From positions 1,054,001 to 1,118,000 of the forward strand of contig NZ_JACBFS010000001.1 in assembly GCF_022138605.1 (NCBI RefSeq): a stretch of 64,000 bases of DNA, read 5' to 3'. Under the pieces are notes generated by a model that saw only the letters and a program-made list of their open reading frames with translations, did no database searches and was not told where the DNA came from. Below are positions 60,783 to 64,000 of this stretch, one piece after another; position 1 is the first letter of the stretch; each line of letters opens with the position of its first letter. The DNA is from Xanthobacter sp. NM-25 (GTDB lineage: Bacteria; Pseudomonadota; Alphaproteobacteria; Rhizobiales; Xanthobacteraceae). A program made the position numbers and the translations under genes.

Positions 60783-62234
60783 TCACGAGGTGGGCAGCAC
60801 CTTGCCGGGATTGAGGAGGTCCCGCGGATCAAGGGTGCGCTTCAGCGCCGCCATCACGTCGAGGGCCACCGGATCCTTGTAGAGCGGCAGCTCGTCCCGC
60901 TTCAGATAGCCGATGCCGTGCTCGGCCGAGATGGAGCCGCCCATGCTCGCCACCAGGTCGTGCACCAGGCGGTTGAACTCCTCCCAGGTGTCGAGATAGG
61001 CCTGCTTGTCCATGCCGATGGGCTGGCTCAGGTTGAAGTGGATGTTGCCGTCGCCCATGTGGCCGAACGGGCACGGGCGCAGGCCCGGCATATGTTCCAC
61101 ACACAGGCGGCTCGCCTCGACGATGAACTCCGGCACCCGCGACACCGGCACCGACACGTCGTGCTTGATGGAGCCGCCCTCGAACTTCTGGGCATCCGAC
61201 AGAGTTTCGCGCAGCTTCCACAGCGCCTGGGCCTGGGCCTCGCTGGCGGCGATCACCGCATCTTCCACCTCGCCGGCCTCGAAGGCATCGGCCAGCACGC
61301 CTTCGACCAGACCGGCCAGGTCATCGTCGCGGCGGGTCGAGGTGAGCTCGGCCAGAATGTAGAATTCATGCTCGCCGGTGAGCGGGCGCGTGGTGCCCGG
61401 CATGTGCTTCAGCACCATCTCAAGACCGATGCGCGGCATGATCTCAAAGCCGGTCAGGGCATCGCCGGCCACGTTGCGCAGCCGGTTGAACAGCGCCAGC
61501 GCCGCATGGGCGTCGGCGAGGCCCACGAACGAGGTGGCCCGCTGGCGCGGCGCCGGAAACAGCCGCAGCGACGCGGCGGTGATGATGCCCAGGGTGCCTT
61601 CGGCGCCGATGAACAGGTCCTTGAGATCGTAGCCCGTATTGTCCTTGCGCAGGCGCGACAGGCCGTTCCAGATCCGCCCGTCGGGCAGCACCACTTCCAG
61701 GCCGAAGGCCAATTCGCGCATGTTGCCATAGCGCAGCACGCCGGTGCCGCCGGCATTGGTGGAGAGGTTGCCACCGATCTGGCAGGTGCCTTCCGAGGCG
61801 ATGGAGAGCGGAAACAGGCAGTCCGCCTCCGCCGCCGCCTGCTGCACCTGATGCAGGGTGCAGCCGGCTTCCGCCACCACCGTCAGGTCGGTGGCATCCA
61901 GGCTGCGGATGCGGTTGAGCCGGCCCAGCGACATGAGGATGGCGCCGAACGGCACCTGTCCGCCCACGAGACCGGTATTGCCCCCCTGGGGCACCAGCGG
62001 CAGGCCCAGCTCCACGCAGGTGGCGACGATGAAGGCCACCTCCTCGGTGCTGCCGGGCTTCAGCAGCGCCGGGGTGGCGCCATGGAACAGGCCGCGCCCT
62101 TCCACGAGGTGGGGGGCGATCTCCTGGGGATCGGTGACCACGTGAGGGGCACCGATGCGCGCCGCGACGCGCTCCAGCAGGGTGGCGACGCGGGTGGCGT
62201 CGAGAGCCAGCGGCTCGGGGGTGGTGATGGACAT
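60783..62234 (-). CDS. FAD-binding oxidoreductase of the D-2-hydroxyacid/D-lactate dehydrogenase type
   Basis: 483 residues from ATG at 62234. The VAO-type FAD domain has VPQGGNTGLVGGQVPF, ILMSLGRLNRIRSLD and SIASEGTCQIGGNLSTNAGG, followed by LKDLFIGAEGTLGIIT. The C-terminal cap holds RPCPFGHMGDGNIHFN and ISAEHGIGYLKRDEL, with histidines that bind metal in the D-2-hydroxyglutarate dehydrogenase branch. It oxidises a D-2-hydroxyacid, exact substrate unknown. It runs in the same direction as the DHDPS-family gene, 121 bases downstream of it. Confidence 0.92.
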   Translation of the reverse strand: MSITTPEPLALDATRVATLLERVAARIGAPHVVTDPQEIAPHLVEGRGLFHGATPALLKPGSTEEVAFIVATCVELGLPLVPQGGNTGLVGGQVPFGAILMSLGRLNRIRSLDATDLTVVAEAGCTLHQVQQAAAEADCLFPLSIASEGTCQIGGNLSTNAGGTGVLRYGNMRELAFGLEVVLPDGRIWNGLSRLRKDNTGYDLKDLFIGAEGTLGIITAASLRLFPAPRQRATSFVGLADAHAALALFNRLRNVAGDALTGFEIMPRIGLEMVLKHMPGTTRPLTGEHEFYILAELTSTRRDDDLAGLVEGVLADAFEAGEVEDAVIAASEAQAQALWKLRETLSDAQKFEGGSIKHDVSVPVSRVPEFIVEASRLCVEHMPGLRPCPFGHMGDGNIHFNLSQPIGMDKQAYLDTWEEFNRLVHDLVASMGGSISAEHGIGYLKRDELPLYKDPVALDVMAALKRTLDPRDLLNPGKVLPTS

Positions 62235-62355
62235 GGGCGGGAAAGTGCCGCAGCCCTTGTTTCCCCGCAAGAGCCCTCGCGCCGCACCCGCACGACATTT
62301 TCGCCATCCCCCCGCCGGCGGCACGGGGATGGCGAGCGGGCGGCGATCCGGCGCC

Positions 62356-63285
62356 TCAGGCGGCCGGGCTCAGACCCACGTCGGGGAGGTCCGAGCGGGT
62401 GGCGAGGGCCTTGGCCACCAGCGCTTCCACCTCGGCCTTCTCGTGATCCAGCAGCGCCAGGCGCGGCGGGCGGGTGCGCCAGGTGCCGCGGCCCAGAAGG
62501 TGCTCGCACAGCTTGATGCACTGCACCAGATCGGGGCGGGCATCGAGGTGCAGCAGCGGCATGAACCACTCATAGAGCGCCATGGCTTCCGCGTAGCGGC
62601 CGGCACGGGCGAGGCGGAACAGGGTCTCGCCCTCGCGGGGGAAGGCATTGGACATGCCGGACACCCAGCCCTGCGCCCCCACGGCGATGCTCTCCACCAC
62701 CACGTCGTCGAGGCCGGCGAACATCACGAAGCGGTCGCCCACCTTGTTGCGCAGGTCGATGAAGCGGCGGGTGTCACCGGAGCTTTCCTTGAAGCAGACG
62801 ATGGTGTCGCAATCCACCAGTGAGGCGATCACGTCGGGGGTCACGTCGTTCTTGTAGATCGGCGGGTTGTTGTAGACCATCACCGGCACGTCGGTGGCCT
62901 TGGAGACGGTGCGGAAATGGGCCGCGGTCTCATGCGGCTTGGAGGAATAGACCAGCGCCGGCATCAGCATGATGCCATCCACCCCCACCCTGGCCGCCTC
63001 CTTGGCGGTGGCGACGGCGAAATCGGTGGTGAATTCGGCGATGCCGCAGATCACCGGCACCCGGCCGGCGGCCACGGACTTGGCGGCCTCCATCACCTGC
63101 ACCTTCTCCGCGGTGGCAAGCGAGGTGTTCTCACCCACCGTGCCGCAGACGATGAGGCCGGACACGCCATCGCGGATCAGGCCTTCGAGCACCTTGGCGG
63201 TGGCGTCGATGTCGAGGGAATAGTCCTCACGGAACTGCGTGGTCACGGCGGGAAAGACGCCTTCCCACCCGATAGCCGGCTTCAT
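62356..63285 (-). CDS. Dihydrodipicolinate-synthase-family lyase
   Basis: 309 residues from ATG at 63285 with AAGGA nine bases upstream. The TIM-barrel family pattern includes GVSGLIVCGTVGENTSLATAE (in part GTVGENTSL), VPVMVYNNPPIYK with the reactive tyrosine, and the Schiff-base lysine in IVCFKESSGDT. Because TRAP transport and hydroxyacid dehydrogenase genes flank it, a catabolic role (for example a 2-keto-3-deoxy sugar acid aldolase or hydroxyproline-derived deaminase) is likelier than lysine synthesis. The substrate cannot be named. Confidence 0.88.
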   Translation of the reverse strand: MKPAIGWEGVFPAVTTQFREDYSLDIDATAKVLEGLIRDGVSGLIVCGTVGENTSLATAEKVQVMEAAKSVAAGRVPVICGIAEFTTDFAVATAKEAARVGVDGIMLMPALVYSSKPHETAAHFRTVSKATDVPVMVYNNPPIYKNDVTPDVIASLVDCDTIVCFKESSGDTRRFIDLRNKVGDRFVMFAGLDDVVVESIAVGAQGWVSGMSNAFPREGETLFRLARAGRYAEAMALYEWFMPLLHLDARPDLVQCIKLCEHLLGRGTWRTRPPRLALLDHEKAEVEALVAKALATRSDLPDVGLSPAA

Positions 63286-63368
63286 CTTGATTGGTCCTTG
63301 TTGGGATCTGAGGGGGGACGGCGGGCACACGCCCGGCCGTCTGAGGCGTTCGCGGGAGACCGCGCAGG

Positions 63369-64000
63369 TCAGAGGCTGGCGCCCACCTTGCGCAGCTCGC
63401 CCAGCACCGGCGCCTTGGGCAGCCAGATCTTGTCGTATTCGGCGATGATCTTCTCGCGATCGGCCACTTCGGCCACCTTGATCGGGATAACCTCGCCGAA
63501 CTTCTTCAGCAGCACCGGCTCGTTGGCCACGGTCTCGTCGATCTGGACGTCGAGGGCGTCCTTGGTGAGCTTGGTGATGAGCGCTTTGTCCTCCGGCGAG
63601 AGGGTGGCCCACACCCGGCCGGAGACCAGCGCCACCACCGGCATGAAGATGGCGTCCATCTTCAGCATGGTCTTGGAGACCTTGTCGAAGCGCTGGTTCC
63701 AGGAGAAGTCGAGATCGGCCTCCAGGCCGTCCACCTGGCCGTTGGACATGGCATCGAACACCGCCGGAGTGGGGATCGGCGTGGGGGCGGCGCCCAGCAA
63801 CTGGTAGAAGTCGCGGTAGGCCGGCGTGGTGTTGATGCGCAGCTTCATGCCGTTGAGGTCCTTGATGCCCGAGATGGGCTTCGCGGAAAACACCACGCGC
63901 ATGGTGGTGATGCCCCAGCCGAGGCCGACCGTGCCGGTCTCCTTGGGCAGCACCTTCAGCATCTCCATGGCCACCGGCGTGCGCACAAGCTGGCCGGCCT
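63369..64000 (-). CDS. TRAP transporter substrate-binding protein (DctP family), 5' end beyond the window
   Basis: About 209 C-terminal residues; the frame stays open to the window end as AGQLVRTPVAME, so the start and signal peptide are missing. DctP motifs: ISGIKDLNGMKLRI, the TTPAYRDFYQLLGAAPTPIP region with the arginine-containing ligand loop upstream, and AVFDAMSNGQVDGLEADL. It binds an organic acid in the periplasm for a TRAP permease. It lies 83 bases upstream of the DHDPS-family gene, suggesting uptake and breakdown of the same compound. Confidence 0.94.
   Translation of the reverse strand, partial: AGQLVRTPVAMEMLKVLPKETGTVGLGWGITTMRVVFSAKPISGIKDLNGMKLRINTTPAYRDFYQLLGAAPTPIPTPAVFDAMSNGQVDGLEADLDFSWNQRFDKVSKTMLKMDAIFMPVVALVSGRVWATLSPEDKALITKLTKDALDVQIDETVANEPVLLKKFGEVIPIKVAEVADREKIIAEYDKIWLPKAPVLGELRKVGASL

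Overview
The window is GC-rich chromosomal DNA of an alphaproteobacterium, most likely of the order Hyphomicrobiales (Rhizobiales). Family Xanthobacteraceae or a close relative is an inference from style and gene order; no rRNA gene is present to settle it. Supporting signs are ccoNOQP followed by ccoG, the ruvCAB-ybgC-tolQRAB-pal-cpoB-tilS-ftsH block, the 6S RNA-zapA-DUF4164-tkt-gap-pgk-fba block, a FixK/FNR-type box in front of ccoN, a sigma-EcfG-type promoter, and start codons that are often GTG. No insertion sequence, prophage, CRISPR array or tRNA was recognised. Gene density is high except for two gaps of about 0.8-1 kb that carry short tandem repeats.

Layout. 1-5.4 kb: microaerobic cbb3 oxidase genes ccoG (cut by the window edge) and ccoNOQP. 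5.7-13.8 kb: trpS, murJ, ftsH, tilS and cpoB. 14.2-22.5 kb: the Tol-Pal envelope system and the Holliday junction genes, with a DUF1772 membrane protein inside the ruv genes. 22.7-26.6 kb: a large PodJ-like polarity protein and a MerR regulator, lying between ruvC and yebC. 26.6-30 kb: yebC, a YmdB-like phosphodiesterase, 5-formyltetrahydrofolate cyclo-ligase, 6S RNA, zapA and a coiled-coil protein. 30.5-39 kb: tkt, gap, pgk and a class I fructose-bisphosphate aldolase, then a ThiE-like protein, a Sel1 protein and an inositol-monophosphatase-family enzyme. 39-48.2 kb: mutL, hemW, rdgB, rph, then hrcA-grpE, a stress-type single-domain response regulator, efp and epmA.

48.3-60.7 kb is the most unusual part. 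Two back-to-back gene sets look like one signalling locus: two STAS anti-anti-sigma-type proteins, one RsbW-type HATPase, a SpoIIE/PP2C phosphatase with its own periplasmic sensor and HAMP domain, three short membrane sensor proteins with no output domain, an MFS transporter fused behind a sensor module of the same design, an orphan periplasmic substrate-binding protein, a GNAT acetyltransferase, a Na/Pi-cotransporter-like protein and a second MFS transporter. Several neighbours overlap as TGATG or ATGA, so their translation is probably coupled. No sigma factor or ABC permease is present. The simplest reading is a partner-switching system that senses an external ligand, with an unknown target. 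The last 3.3 kb holds an FAD-linked 2-hydroxyacid dehydrogenase, a DHDPS-family lyase and a TRAP substrate-binding protein, probably a small catabolic cluster that continues beyond the window.

Other notable points: palindromic repeat elements that lie in frame inside the 5' end of hemW; 12-bp and 15-bp in-frame tandem repeats in murJ and the PodJ-like gene; and an apparent EcfG promoter in front of a FAT-GUY-type response regulator.
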